Shown here one piece after another: positions 17,933 through 27,484 of a stretch of DNA of 64,000 bases (positions are counted from its first letter, which is position 1; each line of letters starts with the position of its first letter). Under the pieces are notes generated by a model. The model worked only from the letters and a program-made list of their open reading frames with translations, did not search any database and was not told the origin of the DNA. The position numbers and the translations under genes are program-made. Location: contig JABDMH010000042.1 in the NCBI GenBank assembly GCA_013001595.1, positions 62,001-126,000 on the forward strand, in the 5' to 3' direction. The stretch comes from Saprospiraceae bacterium. GTDB taxonomy: Bacteria > Bacteroidota > Bacteroidia > Chitinophagales > Saprospiraceae.

Positions 17933-18868
17933 ATGTCAAAGCGAAAAATTGAAACCTTACTGCGTAAACTATCTAGCATGCTTCTGCCGGAGCCATCCTT
18001 AAGTATACTCGAGCAAGATCTTGTCAAAGGCTATCTGCGTGAATTGTACGAGATCGTTACCGAGATGGAAGAAGGATCAACCGAGTCTAGGTATGTACCG
18101 GAAGTGAGTGAGGTAAAAACCCATAAGGATTTGGATGTGACAGCAGATCGTACTGCGATCAAGACATCATTTCCACTCACCCATGATCAAGAGCCCCCTC
18201 CTAAAGATCCCCTTAGAGAAGATCCTCATGCACCAGAAATGGTTGAAAGTTCACCAAACAATGGTCAGAGCCTGATTGAGGAAGTCGAAGTAACAAAGGA
18301 CATATCAACCGTCGAGATTAAAGCACCATCAGTCCCACCAGAGGAGGATGAAACAAACCCATCGAGTCCTCCGAGCACAAGGATTGTTGAACAAGCAGCT
18401 ACCCAGCCGAGAATCACTGAGGAAGGTACTGGAGAGATGCATGCACAAGACAGCGAAGGTAAGAGCATCAGTAATCAGTCTCGCACACAAGAGCCCTCAT
18501 CCGTGATAAAAGAAAACTTGAGAGAAATCATAGAACAGCAAAGCCCAGTACCTCCGAAGTACAGTCCTTTGTTCGAGCAAGGAAAGGGAAATGAACTTTC
18601 AGATAGATTAAGCAGAACGCCTATTCAAGACCTACAAAGGGCTTTTGGTATCAATGATAAGCTACTGGTGACTAATGAACTTTTTGACGGAAATTCTGAT
18701 TTCTTCAACGAAACATTGGATGTTTTGAACAGGAAATACAGCTTCGAAGAAGCAAAATCGCACATCATTCGCCATATTGTCGATAAATATCAATGGCTCG
18801 ACGATCAGAGGCTTGAAGGAGCACGACAATTCATTAAGTTGGTGGAAAGAAGATATCAACGAATATAA
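17933..18868 (+). CDS. Hypothetical protein with long acidic linker and conserved C-terminus
   Basis: A 311-residue soluble protein. The N-terminal 45 residues are helical (LLRKLSSMLLPEPSLSILEQ). Residues about 55-215 are a Glu/Pro/Ser/Thr-rich, probably disordered linker. The C-terminal 85 residues are ordered and contain a segment (IQDLQRAFGINDKLLVTNEL, then YSFEEAKSHIIR and ARQFIKLVERRY) that I recall in Bacteroidota hypothetical proteins. No enzymatic motif. Its stop is directly followed by the ATG of the rhomboid gene, so they are likely coupled. Confidence 0.75.
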   Translation: MSKRKIETLLRKLSSMLLPEPSLSILEQDLVKGYLRELYEIVTEMEEGSTESRYVPEVSEVKTHKDLDVTADRTAIKTSFPLTHDQEPPPKDPLREDPHAPEMVESSPNNGQSLIEEVEVTKDISTVEIKAPSVPPEEDETNPSSPPSTRIVEQAATQPRITEEGTGEMHAQDSEGKSISNQSRTQEPSSVIKENLREIIEQQSPVPPKYSPLFEQGKGNELSDRLSRTPIQDLQRAFGINDKLLVTNELFDGNSDFFNETLDVLNRKYSFEEAKSHIIRHIVDKYQWLDDQRLEGARQFIKLVERRYQRI

Positions 18869-19573
18869 ATGGCATCTGGAAAATCATCTCATTTTACCAA
18901 TAGTATTAAATTTCCGGCACTGACCATTCTGGTGCTTTGGATTGTCCAGGTCTTTCAAATGGTGACCCAGGTCAGCTTGAGTGGGTTAGGTGTTTATCCC
19001 AGACATCCCTACGGTATCAAAGGAATCTTTACCTCTCCTTTCATCCATAGTACAGATGTTACACATTTGATTAACAATTCTATTACGCTATTTGTGGGTA
19101 TGTCAATGGTACTTTTCTTTTATCGGCGCATTGCATTTAAGGCCATTTTTGTCATCTACTTACTCACCGGTCTGGGTGTCTGGCTCTTTGCGCGTCCAGT
19201 CCTACACATCGGCGCCAGTGGAGTAGTGTATGGTTTGATATCCTTCATTTTTTGGAATGGCATTTTTCGCAGAAATATGAAATCAATAGTGCTGGCATTG
19301 ATCGTTGTCCTGTTATATAGTGGCATGCTGGTGGGTGTACTACCAAATCAGCCAGGCATATCATGGGAGAGTCATTTGATTGGAGGTATTGTAGGCATAA
19401 TTGCATCGTACCTTTTCCGTAATCAAATCGAAACGGACGAACAGGCAATTACTCCAACCTATATTGATGAGGAGCAGGGTGAGTTTTTTCTGGATCGGCA
19501 TACCTTCGAAAAATCTAGGTCTGAACGCCGGGATGACGAAAACAATGGTTGGTTTTCAGATTCTACCTTTTAA
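18869..19573 (+). CDS. Rhomboid-family intramembrane serine protease
   Basis: A 234-residue membrane protein with six hydrophobic segments. Catalytic Ser117 lies in HIGASGVVYGL and His169 in SWESHLIGG, and the HLINN motif is present before TM2, so the protease should be active within the membrane. The C-terminal 50 residues are cytosolic and acidic. It follows the hypothetical gene without a gap. Substrates are not evident from the sequence; the acidic-linker protein could be functionally linked, an inference from position only. Confidence 0.88.
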   Translation: MASGKSSHFTNSIKFPALTILVLWIVQVFQMVTQVSLSGLGVYPRHPYGIKGIFTSPFIHSTDVTHLINNSITLFVGMSMVLFFYRRIAFKAIFVIYLLTGLGVWLFARPVLHIGASGVVYGLISFIFWNGIFRRNMKSIVLALIVVLLYSGMLVGVLPNQPGISWESHLIGGIVGIIASYLFRNQIETDEQAITPTYIDEEQGEFFLDRHTFEKSRSERRDDENNGWFSDSTF

Positions 19574-19582
19574 TCCCTTTCG

Positions 19583-20392
19583 CTACTCCTTAGTCATCCG
19601 TTCAGCAGCGGCACGAACACTTCCCGCATCTAGCAACGCTTCTCTGGCTTGCTCATAGTCGATATTAAACTGGTTCATGAGCATTTTGGTACCCCTGTCC
19701 TTTAGTTTGTCATTCGAAAGTGCCATATCTACCATTCTATTGTCTACTACCCTACCTAACTTAATCATGAGGGTCGTGCTTATCATGTTCAGGATGAGTT
19801 TTTGAGCAGTACCAGATTTCATTCGTGTGCTTCCTGTAACAAATTCTGGTCCTACAACAGCCACCATCGAGTAATCGGCATATGCAGTGATGGGAGCTCC
19901 GGGATTACAGGTGATGCATCCAGTTGCAATACCCTGCTCCTGACACGACTTTAGGCCATGCACGACATATGGGGTGGTACCTGAAGAAGCAATTCCAACC
20001 ACCACATCATTGACATTGATGTGATAAACACCCAAGTCTTTCATTGCCTGATGGGTATCGTCTTCTGCATGCTCCACACTCTTGCGCAGAGCAGTATCAC
20101 CCCCGGCAATGAGTCCGATGACCCAATCAGGCGGAACACCATAAGTCGGTGGACATTCGGACGCATCTAATACACCAAGACGACCACTCGTACCCGCACC
20201 AATATAGAATAGGCGGCCACCGGCATGGAATTTTCTGACCAACACTTCCACCAGTTTTTCTACCTGCGGGATGGTTTTTTCCACGGCGATAGCTACCTTA
20301 TGGTCCTCATTGTTCATTTTTTCCAAGATCTCCCTAGTTGACATCTTATCTAGGTGACGATAAATGGATTGCTGTTCGGTTATCTTCTTCAT
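19583..20392 (-). CDS. murQ: N-acetylmuramic acid 6-phosphate etherase
   Basis: MurQ cleaves the lactyl ether of MurNAc-6-phosphate in cell-wall recycling, giving GlcNAc-6-phosphate and lactate. The 269-residue protein has the SIS-domain loop FYIGAGTSGRLGVLDASECPP, GIASSGTTPYV, and TGSTRMKSGTAQK with the catalytic region; length is normal. It is the last gene of upp-symporter-murQ, 39 bases after the symporter, which suggests the symporter imports a MurNAc-type sugar. Confidence 0.94.
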   Translation of the reverse strand: MKKITEQQSIYRHLDKMSTREILEKMNNEDHKVAIAVEKTIPQVEKLVEVLVRKFHAGGRLFYIGAGTSGRLGVLDASECPPTYGVPPDWVIGLIAGGDTALRKSVEHAEDDTHQAMKDLGVYHINVNDVVVGIASSGTTPYVVHGLKSCQEQGIATGCITCNPGAPITAYADYSMVAVVGPEFVTGSTRMKSGTAQKLILNMISTTLMIKLGRVVDNRMVDMALSNDKLKDRGTKMLMNQFNIDYEQAREALLDAGSVRAAAERMTKE

Positions 20393-20431
20393 AGTTTGAG
20401 GCAGTTATCTTGCGCTAGCCGACTTGGTGTA

Positions 20432-21961
20432 TCAGGACTTGACAGCATGACTTGATAAAAGGGATGAATCTGTTTGTTCTGGTCTAGAGAAGAGCCACAG
20501 GCCAAGAAAAGTAATGATCCCGTTAAGGATCAGGATCTCGAATCCAAATTTATAGCCCCAAAGCAGCTGATCTGAAAAGGTATCTATGAGCAGAGAAATG
20601 AGCGGTGCCAAAATACAGACCAATGGAATGAATTTATCATTTGATTTTCGGTTTATAAAAAACCCAAATGCATAGAGACCTAGCAAGGGACCATAGGTAT
20701 ATCCAGCGATCCTAAATAAGGCCTTGATGACGGCTTGATCATTCAGATAATAAAAGATCATAATGATCAGGAAAAGCAGGAATGAGAAGCCTAAATGGAC
20801 CCAAAGCCGTCTTTTTCGCTTTTGGCCTTCTGACAGTGCAGACTTTTCAAATCCAAGGAAATCTATGCAGAAAGAAGTCGTCAGAGCGGTCAGTGCTGAA
20901 TCTGCACTGGAATAGGCTGCAGCTATTAATCCTATCAAGAAAACAATGCCAACTGCGGGACTAAGATAACCCAAAGCCAATGTTGGGTATAAAAGATCAG
21001 AAGCAGCTTTAGCCTCTCCGTTTACTATTCGTGTTGGCATTTCGAGGCCTATTTGCGCTGTATAGAGATACAGTAATACACCCAATGAAAGAAACAGCAA
21101 ATTAGCCAGCACTAGAACACCTGTCATGGTCATCATGTTTTTCTGTGCATCACGCAGATTGCGGCAACTTAGATTTTTTTGCATCATATCCTGGTCCAAT
21201 CCAGTCATCACGATCGTTATGAAAATGCCACTCAAAAACTGCTTGAAGAAATTCTCAGAATCTGACCAACCGCCTTCAAAAAACCAAATCTGAGATAACT
21301 CGCTTTGTCGAACCGTCTCGACAATTTCCCATGCACCCAAGTTCATCTCTCGACCCAGCACAATAATGGTGGCTATCACAGCAATAAGCATTGAAGCAGT
21401 CTGCAAGGTATCTGTCCACACAATGGTTTTGATTCCTCCACGAAAAGTATAGATCCAGATGAGTCCTATAGTAAACAGTATGGTAGCAGCAAAAGGGACT
21501 CCAAAGGGCTGCATCAAGAACTGTTGGAGTACAATAGCCACCAGAAATAAGCGAAAGGCTGCTCCGATCGAGCGCGAGAGCAAGAAATAGGCCGCCCCAG
21601 TTTTGTACGCTCGCCAACCAAATCGCTTTTCGAGATACGTGTAAATGCTGGTCAATCGCAATCGATAATACATCGGCATGAGGACAAATGCGATGATAAT
21701 ATATCCTACAATATAGCCCAACACTACCTGCATGTAGGAGAATTTGGAATCACCAACAAACCCAGGAATCGAGATAAACGTAACACCTGATAAGGTGGCG
21801 CCGATCATGCCGAATGCCACGATGTACCATGGTGATTGCCTCCCTCCCACAAAAAAATCTTCGCTTTGAGATCCCTTTGAAGTGACGTAGGATATAATCA
21901 TTAAGAAGAGAAAATATCCACCAATGATAGAAAGGATAAGCAGAGGCGAAATTTCAGCCAT
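20432..21961 (-). CDS. Sodium:solute symporter (SSS family)
   Basis: A 509-residue inner-membrane transporter with about 13 transmembrane helices. Motifs include SEDFFVGGRQSPWYIVAFGMIGATLSG at TM2 entry, typical of SSS proteins, and RGGIKTIVWTDTLQ. The family imports sugars, amino acids or sialic acid with Na+. Adjacent murQ suggests a cell-wall sugar, an inference; no kinase gene that would make MurNAc-6-P is seen. The gene starts 11 bases after upp. Confidence 0.88.
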   Translation of the reverse strand: MAEISPLLILSIIGGYFLFLMIISYVTSKGSQSEDFFVGGRQSPWYIVAFGMIGATLSGVTFISIPGFVGDSKFSYMQVVLGYIVGYIIIAFVLMPMYYRLRLTSIYTYLEKRFGWRAYKTGAAYFLLSRSIGAAFRLFLVAIVLQQFLMQPFGVPFAATILFTIGLIWIYTFRGGIKTIVWTDTLQTASMLIAVIATIIVLGREMNLGAWEIVETVRQSELSQIWFFEGGWSDSENFFKQFLSGIFITIVMTGLDQDMMQKNLSCRNLRDAQKNMMTMTGVLVLANLLFLSLGVLLYLYTAQIGLEMPTRIVNGEAKAASDLLYPTLALGYLSPAVGIVFLIGLIAAAYSSADSALTALTTSFCIDFLGFEKSALSEGQKRKRRLWVHLGFSFLLFLIIMIFYYLNDQAVIKALFRIAGYTYGPLLGLYAFGFFINRKSNDKFIPLVCILAPLISLLIDTFSDQLLWGYKFGFEILILNGIITFLGLWLFSRPEQTDSSLLSSHAVKS

Positions 21962-21972
21962 ATCTGTTCGAA

Positions 21973-22623
21973 TTACTCTTGCAACTTTTCTCCAAAGAGT
22001 AGGTCTCCTGCATCGCCTATACCTGGGACAATATAAGACTTCGCTGTAAGTTCATCATCTAAATCGCCCACCCAAACTTTGACTTTGGGAAAAATTCGCT
22101 TAAGGTAATTCACTCCATCCACAGAAGCGATGATAGAGACGACGTGAATTTGCTTTGGTTTACCATGCTTCTCAAGCACTTTCAATGTGGCCTCCATTGA
22201 TGCACCGGTAGCAACCATAGAATCTATCAAGATAAGCACAGAATCCTGCAGATCAGGACATGTGGCATACTCGAGATTGATCTCGAAAGTGCCATCTTTA
22301 TGGTGCTTTCGGTACGCTGATATGAAGGCATTATCGGCATCATCTAATATGCCAAGCATGCCTTGATGAACTGTCAGACCAGCTCTTAGAATACTAGCAA
22401 GCACAATACGGTCTTTGGGTATTGCAACCTCAGCTATACCGAGTGGCGTTTCCCTTTCCTCTTTTTGATAGGTAAATGTCTTGCTTATCTCATAGGCGAA
22501 GATCTGCCCCAATCGCTCTGCGTTCCTGCGAAATCTCATTCTATCTCGCTGTACGTCCACATCCCGCAGTTCAGCAATAAACTGATTGGCTATGCTAGAG
22601 TGGTCAACTAATTTAAAAAGCAT
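21973..22623 (-). CDS. upp: Uracil phosphoribosyltransferase
   Basis: UPRT converts uracil and PRPP to UMP in pyrimidine salvage. The 216-residue protein has ILRAGLTVHQGML, the PRPP loop LIDSMVATGAS (about residues 133-143) and the uracil-binding end YIVPGIGDAGDLLFGE. It leads a minus-strand run with the SSS transporter and murQ, an unusual mix of pyrimidine and wall-sugar salvage. Confidence 0.92.
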   Translation of the reverse strand: MLFKLVDHSSIANQFIAELRDVDVQRDRMRFRRNAERLGQIFAYEISKTFTYQKEERETPLGIAEVAIPKDRIVLASILRAGLTVHQGMLGILDDADNAFISAYRKHHKDGTFEINLEYATCPDLQDSVLILIDSMVATGASMEATLKVLEKHGKPKQIHVVSIIASVDGVNYLKRIFPKVKVWVGDLDDELTAKSYIVPGIGDAGDLLFGEKLQE

Positions 22624-22864
22624 ATTTGGTACAAATTCTGCTGTAAGAATTATCTGCTAAAGCTGTCCAATATAATATACTCACACTTGGCAATACCGAA
22701 TCGAGTCAAAAAGATGAGCTTGGATCTCTACCGAAAGGAACAAGTGTTGAACAAAAAGGACCACCTAACTGTATTTGTATTGAATTTGGATCCTTTTATC
22801 TACATCTGAATTGCAAAATTGTGGCTTTTCACTTATCTTTTATCTTCCATTAAAGTAGGCTCTT

Positions 22865-23641
22865 TTGAATAATTGCTTTTTTCTTGTCTTCGCGCTTTCC
22901 ATGACCTTTTCTTGGGTTCACGGACAGTATAAGATTTTGCCCAAACCAATTGGTGATGAGTCTTTGGTTTTTGAACAGGAGAAAATATTTGAGCTACGTT
23001 TTCATTCCAATGGAATGTCTATTGGTTACAGTGTGGCCGATATCGAGACCTGGTACCGAACACGCTATTATTACTTTGATGCAGGTTCCTTAAGAAACCC
23101 TAAAGAATATTCGCAAAATTTCAGAAACTTTGGTGGTATTAGTGGTGAGACTTCGAGATCTTTTGTATTCGGAAAGCAAAATCGCCTATATGCCCTGAGA
23201 GCAGGTATAGGAAAAAAGCGCCTCTTCTCAGAAAAAGCACGCAAGAAGAGTGTCGTAGTGGGCGTGAGTTATGAATATGGATTTACCATGGGACTGCTAA
23301 AGCCCTACTATCTAAACTTGCGGCCACCAGGTGACGGCACAGGAAATCCAGAGCCTGAGAAATATACTGAGGATAATGCAGATCGTTTTCTCGATGAGAC
23401 GCTCATATTTGGCGGTGCCGAATTTAAAGAAGGTTTAGATGAGATCAAGATTAGACCTGGTTTACATGGCAAACTTGGTGCAAATTTCTCTTGGGGCAAT
23501 AACGATCGGCTAATCAAAGCATTGGAAGTTGGTCTGATGCTCGATGTATTTCTCAATAAAGTGCCCATCATGATCATAGAGGAGAACAAGCCCTACTTCC
23601 TCAATGTTTATATAACTTTACAGATCGGCAAAAGATCGTAA
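22865..23641 (+). CDS. Outer-membrane hypothetical protein upstream of lipA
   Basis: A 258-residue protein with a signal peptide (MTFSWVHG at its end) and repeated beta-strands ([35 protein letters not shown]), ending in ITLQIGKRS, as in a small outer-membrane barrel. No family recognised. The start is probably TTG 22865; ATG 22901 would remove half the signal. It lies 16 bases before lipA. Confidence 0.68.
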   Translation: MNNCFFLVFALSMTFSWVHGQYKILPKPIGDESLVFEQEKIFELRFHSNGMSIGYSVADIETWYRTRYYYFDAGSLRNPKEYSQNFRNFGGISGETSRSFVFGKQNRLYALRAGIGKKRLFSEKARKKSVVVGVSYEYGFTMGLLKPYYLNLRPPGDGTGNPEPEKYTEDNADRFLDETLIFGGAEFKEGLDEIKIRPGLHGKLGANFSWGNNDRLIKALEVGLMLDVFLNKVPIMIIEENKPYFLNVYITLQIGKRS

Positions 23642-23657
23642 AGGCCGTAATAATCCA

Positions 23658-24524
23658 ATGATAGATTTACCTATAGCAAGCGAAAAGGCCTCGCGTAAGC
23701 CCAATTGGCTGCGGGTGAAACTCCCAATCGGTGAAAGTTACAAGCATGTGCGAGGTTTGGTAGATGAGTATAATCTGCACACCATCTGTCAGAGCGGCAA
23801 CTGCCCAAATATGGGAGAGTGTTGGGGAGCTGGCACCGCTACCTTCATGATATTAGGAAATACTTGTACCAGATCATGCTCTTTTTGTGCGGTAAAAACA
23901 GGAAGACCTCCAGAATACGATGAAGATGAACCCCGCCGTGTAGCCGAGGCCATTAAGCTGATGGAAGTAAAACATGCGGTGATCACCTCTGTGAATCGAG
24001 ATGAGTTGAAGGATAGGGGGGCTGAGATCTGGTATCAGACCGTGACGAAAGTCAAGGAACTGTCGCCTGATACGACAATTGAGACACTTATTCCAGATGT
24101 AAAAGCCAACTGGGATGCCCTCATACGTATGATAGAAGCTGACCAAGAGGTGGTCTCTCATAATATGGAAACCGTAGAGCGGTTGTATCGACTGGTGCGC
24201 CCCCAGGCAAAATATCAGCGAAGCCTAGAACAAATAAAGCGCACAAAAGCCTATGGCAAGCGAACGAAATCAGGCATTATGGTTGGTTTGGGTGAAACTC
24301 CGGATGAAATAAAGGCAACTATGGCAGACCTATTAGATAATGGATGTGATGTACTTACCATCGGTCAGTATCTGCAGCCAACAAAGATGCACCTGGAAGT
24401 GGACGCATACATTCATCCTGATCAGTTCGCAGCCTATAAAGATATCGGTCTACGTATGGGGTTTGACTTTGTCGAAAGTGGACCTTTGGTTCGTTCCTCT
24501 TATCATGCCGAGCGCCATCTGTAG
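23658..24524 (+). CDS. lipA: Lipoyl synthase
   Basis: LipA inserts two sulfurs into octanoyl groups on lipoate-dependent complexes. The 288-residue protein has the auxiliary cluster CX4CX5C ([12 protein letters not shown]), the radical-SAM CX3CX2C (CTRSCSFC), and the C-terminal RSSY motif whose Ser ligates the auxiliary cluster. Complete and of normal length. It converges on dprA with only 6 bases between stops. Confidence 0.96.
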   Translation: MIDLPIASEKASRKPNWLRVKLPIGESYKHVRGLVDEYNLHTICQSGNCPNMGECWGAGTATFMILGNTCTRSCSFCAVKTGRPPEYDEDEPRRVAEAIKLMEVKHAVITSVNRDELKDRGAEIWYQTVTKVKELSPDTTIETLIPDVKANWDALIRMIEADQEVVSHNMETVERLYRLVRPQAKYQRSLEQIKRTKAYGKRTKSGIMVGLGETPDEIKATMADLLDNGCDVLTIGQYLQPTKMHLEVDAYIHPDQFAAYKDIGLRMGFDFVESGPLVRSSYHAERHL

Positions 24525-24530
24525 ACATGA

Positions 24531-25628
24531 TCACACGATCATATAAAGTTTGCCTGGCAACGCTTTGATGATACCCTTGAATTCTAGCCCGAGTAGCAAG
24601 GAAGCCATCTCGCTGGCAGATAAATTAAAGCTATTGTAAAGCTTATCTATACTGACGGGACTACTCTCCCGAAGCAGCGCACATATTTTTGACTCATTTT
24701 CATCTAGATCTGCAAAAAGTCTGCGCTGGATCGATGGTGGTTCTTCTACCGTCCATTGCATGTACTCTGCTAAAGCAGTACCACCATCTAATAGGTGCGC
24801 TTTATTTGACTTAATCAGATCATTGCATCCTCGACTCCATTGGTCTCCGATCCTTCCTGGAATGGCAAACACATCCTTATGATAACCATTTGCTAGTTCA
24901 GCAGTAATCATAGAACCACCCCTTGAATCAGACTCTACCACTACAAGCGCATCCGACAGGCCGGCAATTACACGGTTCCTCATGGGAAAATGCTCTCGAT
25001 CTGGAAGCGAATCATGCTTGAATTCTGTCATGATTCCACCGTCAAGCAACATTTCCCTTGCCAGTCTCTTATGGGCAGCGGGATAAATATTACTAAAACC
25101 ACTGCCCAAAATACCGACAGTCGGCAGACCCACATCGAGTGCCTTTTTATGGGCGGTGGCATCAATGCCGTAAGCCAATCCACTCACGATGAGCACATCC
25201 AGGTCCCTAAGTGAGTCGACGATTTTCTCGCATTGAATCTTTCCGTAGGTAGTGGGTCGACGAGTACCCACAATACCAACCGTACGCTGGACATTGCAAT
25301 CCAGATTTCCCCTCGCATACATCAGGATCGGTGCATCCTTGATCCGTTGTAGACGATAGGGGTAATCGTCATCTAAATAGAATAACACTTTAACATCTTT
25401 CTCCTGGACAAAAGCCAGTTCCGATTCTACTACGTTCCAATATTGCTTATGTACGATGGCATCAGCAGTGGTTGGACCTATACCTGGAATCTTGAGTAGG
25501 TGCTGCCTTTTTTCGGCAAAGACAGCTTCTACACTTCCGCAGTAACTCACCAGATTTCGCGCCAAGACCGCACCTACAAGGGGGATCTGTGTGAGGCCAA
25601 TTTTATAGACAAGTGCTGGGTCTGACAT
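24531..25628 (-). CDS. dprA: DNA-processing protein DprA
   Basis: DprA (Smf) loads RecA on incoming single-stranded DNA in natural transformation. The 365-residue protein has an N-terminal HhH/SAM part (LLKIPGIGPTTADAI), a Rossmann domain with GIVGTRRPTTYG, SGLAYGIDATAH, RNRVIAGLSDALVVVES and SRGCNDLI, and a C-terminal winged helix (LRESSPVSIDKLYNSFNLS). Complete. No competence pilus genes are near, as usual for this gene. Confidence 0.93.
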   Translation of the reverse strand: MSDPALVYKIGLTQIPLVGAVLARNLVSYCGSVEAVFAEKRQHLLKIPGIGPTTADAIVHKQYWNVVESELAFVQEKDVKVLFYLDDDYPYRLQRIKDAPILMYARGNLDCNVQRTVGIVGTRRPTTYGKIQCEKIVDSLRDLDVLIVSGLAYGIDATAHKKALDVGLPTVGILGSGFSNIYPAAHKRLAREMLLDGGIMTEFKHDSLPDREHFPMRNRVIAGLSDALVVVESDSRGGSMITAELANGYHKDVFAIPGRIGDQWSRGCNDLIKSNKAHLLDGGTALAEYMQWTVEEPPSIQRRLFADLDENESKICALLRESSPVSIDKLYNSFNLSASEMASLLLGLEFKGIIKALPGKLYMIV

Positions 25629-25765
25629 AAACTATTAGAAAAAGAGTAATCGAGATAGTTGACTGGAGGTTGATCAACATGGTCCAAAATAATGAAAAAG
25701 CGCTGTTGATTACATTGCCGACTAGTTAGATATCGAAGATGGAGCATGCATCAACTAAATTCAAT

Positions 25766-25773
25766 TAGATTTG
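25766..25773 (+). promoter_or_regulatory. -7 box for rnhA, close to ATG
   Basis: TAGATTTG ends 9 bases before the ATG at 25783, again implying a very short leader. Confidence 0.55.
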
Positions 25774-25782
25774 AGATTAGAT

Positions 25783-26409
25783 ATGGCTAGAAAAAAGAAG
25801 TACTACGTTGTCTGGAATGGCGTTCATCCTGGAGTCTACGAAAGTTGGAATGAATGTAAGCAACAAATTGCCGGATATCCAGGTGCCAAGTATAAGGCAT
25901 TCCAAAGTCTTGCCGAAGCTGAGGAAGCTTTCACCGAAGGATTTGGTGAGCATATTAGTGTTAAGAAAAGTGTACGTCCAACTTCTTATAATCAGGAGGG
26001 TATCATCTGGCAAAGCATCTCTGTCGATGCAGCTTGTAGTGGAAATCCTGGGATAATGGAGTATCGGGGTGTTGACACCAAGCTAAAAACGGAACTCTTT
26101 CGCAAGGGGCCTTTTCGTCGAGGGACGAACAATATTGGAGAATTCTTAGCGCTTGTGCATGCATTGGCGCTTTTGCAAAAAGAAAACAAATTAGCAATGC
26201 CAATTTATTCAGACTCGAGAACAGCCATGGCTTGGGTAAGGAACAAAAACGTGAAGACGACCTTGAAAAGGGATCGGATCAATAGTGCCATGTTCGAACT
26301 TGTGGATCGTGCTCTACTGTGGCTAAAATCAAATTCCTACCGGAATCCAATCATCAAATGGGATACAAAGTCTTGGGGTGAAATTCCAGCAGATTTCGGG
26401 AGAAAATAG
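25783..26409 (+). CDS. rnhA: Ribonuclease HI with N-terminal hybrid-binding domain
   Basis: A 208-residue RNase H that should cleave RNA in RNA-DNA hybrids. Residues 1-50 form the viroplasmin/RNase H1 N-terminal hybrid-binding domain (YYVVWNGVHPGVYESWNECK and YPGAKYKAF). The catalytic domain (about 70-205) has SVDAACSGNPG with the first Asp, NIGEFLALVHAL with Glu, YSDSRTAMAWV with Asp, and a final ADFGRK region. The fused N-terminal domain is common in Bacteroidota. ATG 25783 lies behind a -7 box. Confidence 0.9.
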   Translation: MARKKKYYVVWNGVHPGVYESWNECKQQIAGYPGAKYKAFQSLAEAEEAFTEGFGEHISVKKSVRPTSYNQEGIIWQSISVDAACSGNPGIMEYRGVDTKLKTELFRKGPFRRGTNNIGEFLALVHALALLQKENKLAMPIYSDSRTAMAWVRNKNVKTTLKRDRINSAMFELVDRALLWLKSNSYRNPIIKWDTKSWGEIPADFGRK

Positions 26410-26444
26410 GATTGCCATAAATGAAGAAAATGAGCTAATTCCGC

Positions 26445-26993
26445 CTAGGTGAAGCGTAGAGGATAATCCACTTCTGCCATGCCCCTCTTAAGATTTTCAA
26501 GTTTTCTTTTTACCCGCCGTTTGCGCACTGGTTTGAGCAACTCAGTAAATAAGATCCCTTCTAAGTGGTCATATTCATGTTGAATGACTCTCGCTTCAAT
26601 ATCTGTGAATGTTTCTTCTACCTCTTTCCATTCTTCATCTAGATATTTTAGAGTAATCTCAGTAGGTCTTTCCACATCTCCCCTTACGTCTGGGATACTT
26701 AGGCACCCCTCTTCATAGTTCCAATCTTCACCATTCTCAGTGACCTTGTTCGCATTAATAAAGACACGCTTTATCCCTTCTACTTCTCGTTCTTGAGAAA
26801 TCTGGGTGGTGTCTATTACGAATAGCCGGATAGACTTACCAATTTGTGGTGCGGCCAGACCAACACCACTGGCGTTGTACATCGTCTCCCACATACTTTC
26901 GATCAACGTAGTTAAACCAGGATACCCTTTATCAATGTCCTTAGCTTGCTTCTTCAGCACTCGAGCACCATAGGCAAAGATCGGAAGTATCAT
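26445..26993 (-). CDS. def: Peptide deformylase
   Basis: Def removes the N-formyl group from new proteins using Fe2+. The 182-residue protein contains all three family motifs: GVGLAAPQIG (about residues 43-52), EEGCLSIP with the metal Cys, and QHEYDHLEG with the two metal His and catalytic Glu. It starts 2 bases after ruvX. Confidence 0.95.
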   Translation of the reverse strand: MILPIFAYGARVLKKQAKDIDKGYPGLTTLIESMWETMYNASGVGLAAPQIGKSIRLFVIDTTQISQEREVEGIKRVFINANKVTENGEDWNYEEGCLSIPDVRGDVERPTEITLKYLDEEWKEVEETFTDIEARVIQHEYDHLEGILFTELLKPVRKRRVKRKLENLKRGMAEVDYPLRFT

Positions 26994-26995
26994 GG

Positions 26996-27403
26996 CTAGA
27001 TGTGTTGTAGATAAGCTTGCAAGATCAGTACAGCGCTGATCTTATCGACGAGTGTTTTGTCTCTCCTTTTTTTCTTGCCGATCCCACTTCTCAGAATGAT
27101 ATCTCTAGCTTGACTGCTCGTATACGATTCATCTTGATAGACAATTTCCAGACCTGGATGGTCCTTTCTTAGCCCCTCTCCAAATGCAGTTATGGTATCA
27201 GCCAATTGAGCAGGATTGCCATCGGGATGTCGGGGATATCCTATCACAATTTTAGAGACTGGCTCTTTGGCGATGTATTTTTTTAAGTATGCCGTGAGGT
27301 TTCCTGTCGCTACGGTCTCCAATCCGGAAGCAATGATCTGTAGCGGATCGGTCACCGCCAGACCTGTTTTTTTAGCCCCATAATCTATACCCAGCACTCG
27401 CAT
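26996..27403 (-). CDS. ruvX: Putative pre-16S rRNA nuclease / RuvX
   Basis: YqgF/RuvX family: RNase H-like nuclease that finishes the 5' end of 16S rRNA and was first called a Holliday junction resolvase. The 135-residue protein has MRVLGIDYGAKKTGLAVTD with the first Asp, VIGYPRHPDG, YQDESYTSSQA with the second acid pair, and DKISAVLILQAYL. ATG 27403 is chosen because the family starts at this motif and a -7 box lies 6 bases upstream; the longer frame to 27469 is not family-like. Confidence 0.92.
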   Translation of the reverse strand: MRVLGIDYGAKKTGLAVTDPLQIIASGLETVATGNLTAYLKKYIAKEPVSKIVIGYPRHPDGNPAQLADTITAFGEGLRKDHPGLEIVYQDESYTSSQARDIILRSGIGKKKRRDKTLVDKISAVLILQAYLQHI

Positions 27404-27409
27404 TAGCTG

Positions 27410-27417
27410 CAAATATA
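27410..27417 (-). promoter_or_regulatory. -7 box for ruvX-def
   Basis: TATATTTG on the minus strand ends 6 bases before the ruvX ATG. Confidence 0.6.
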
Positions 27418-27421
27418 CATA

Positions 27422-27452
27422 CAAAAATCCCTCTAGACTGAGCGAGAGGGAT
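27422..27452 (-). terminator. Terminator after the 1326-residue T9SS protein gene
   Basis: On the minus strand a perfect 8-bp stem ATCCCTCT/AGAGGGAT with a 10-base loop is followed by TTTTT. It ends the large gene before the ruvX promoter. Confidence 0.75.
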
Positions 27453-27484
27453 CTTATAATGCTATCCATAAATGGAATGGATGA

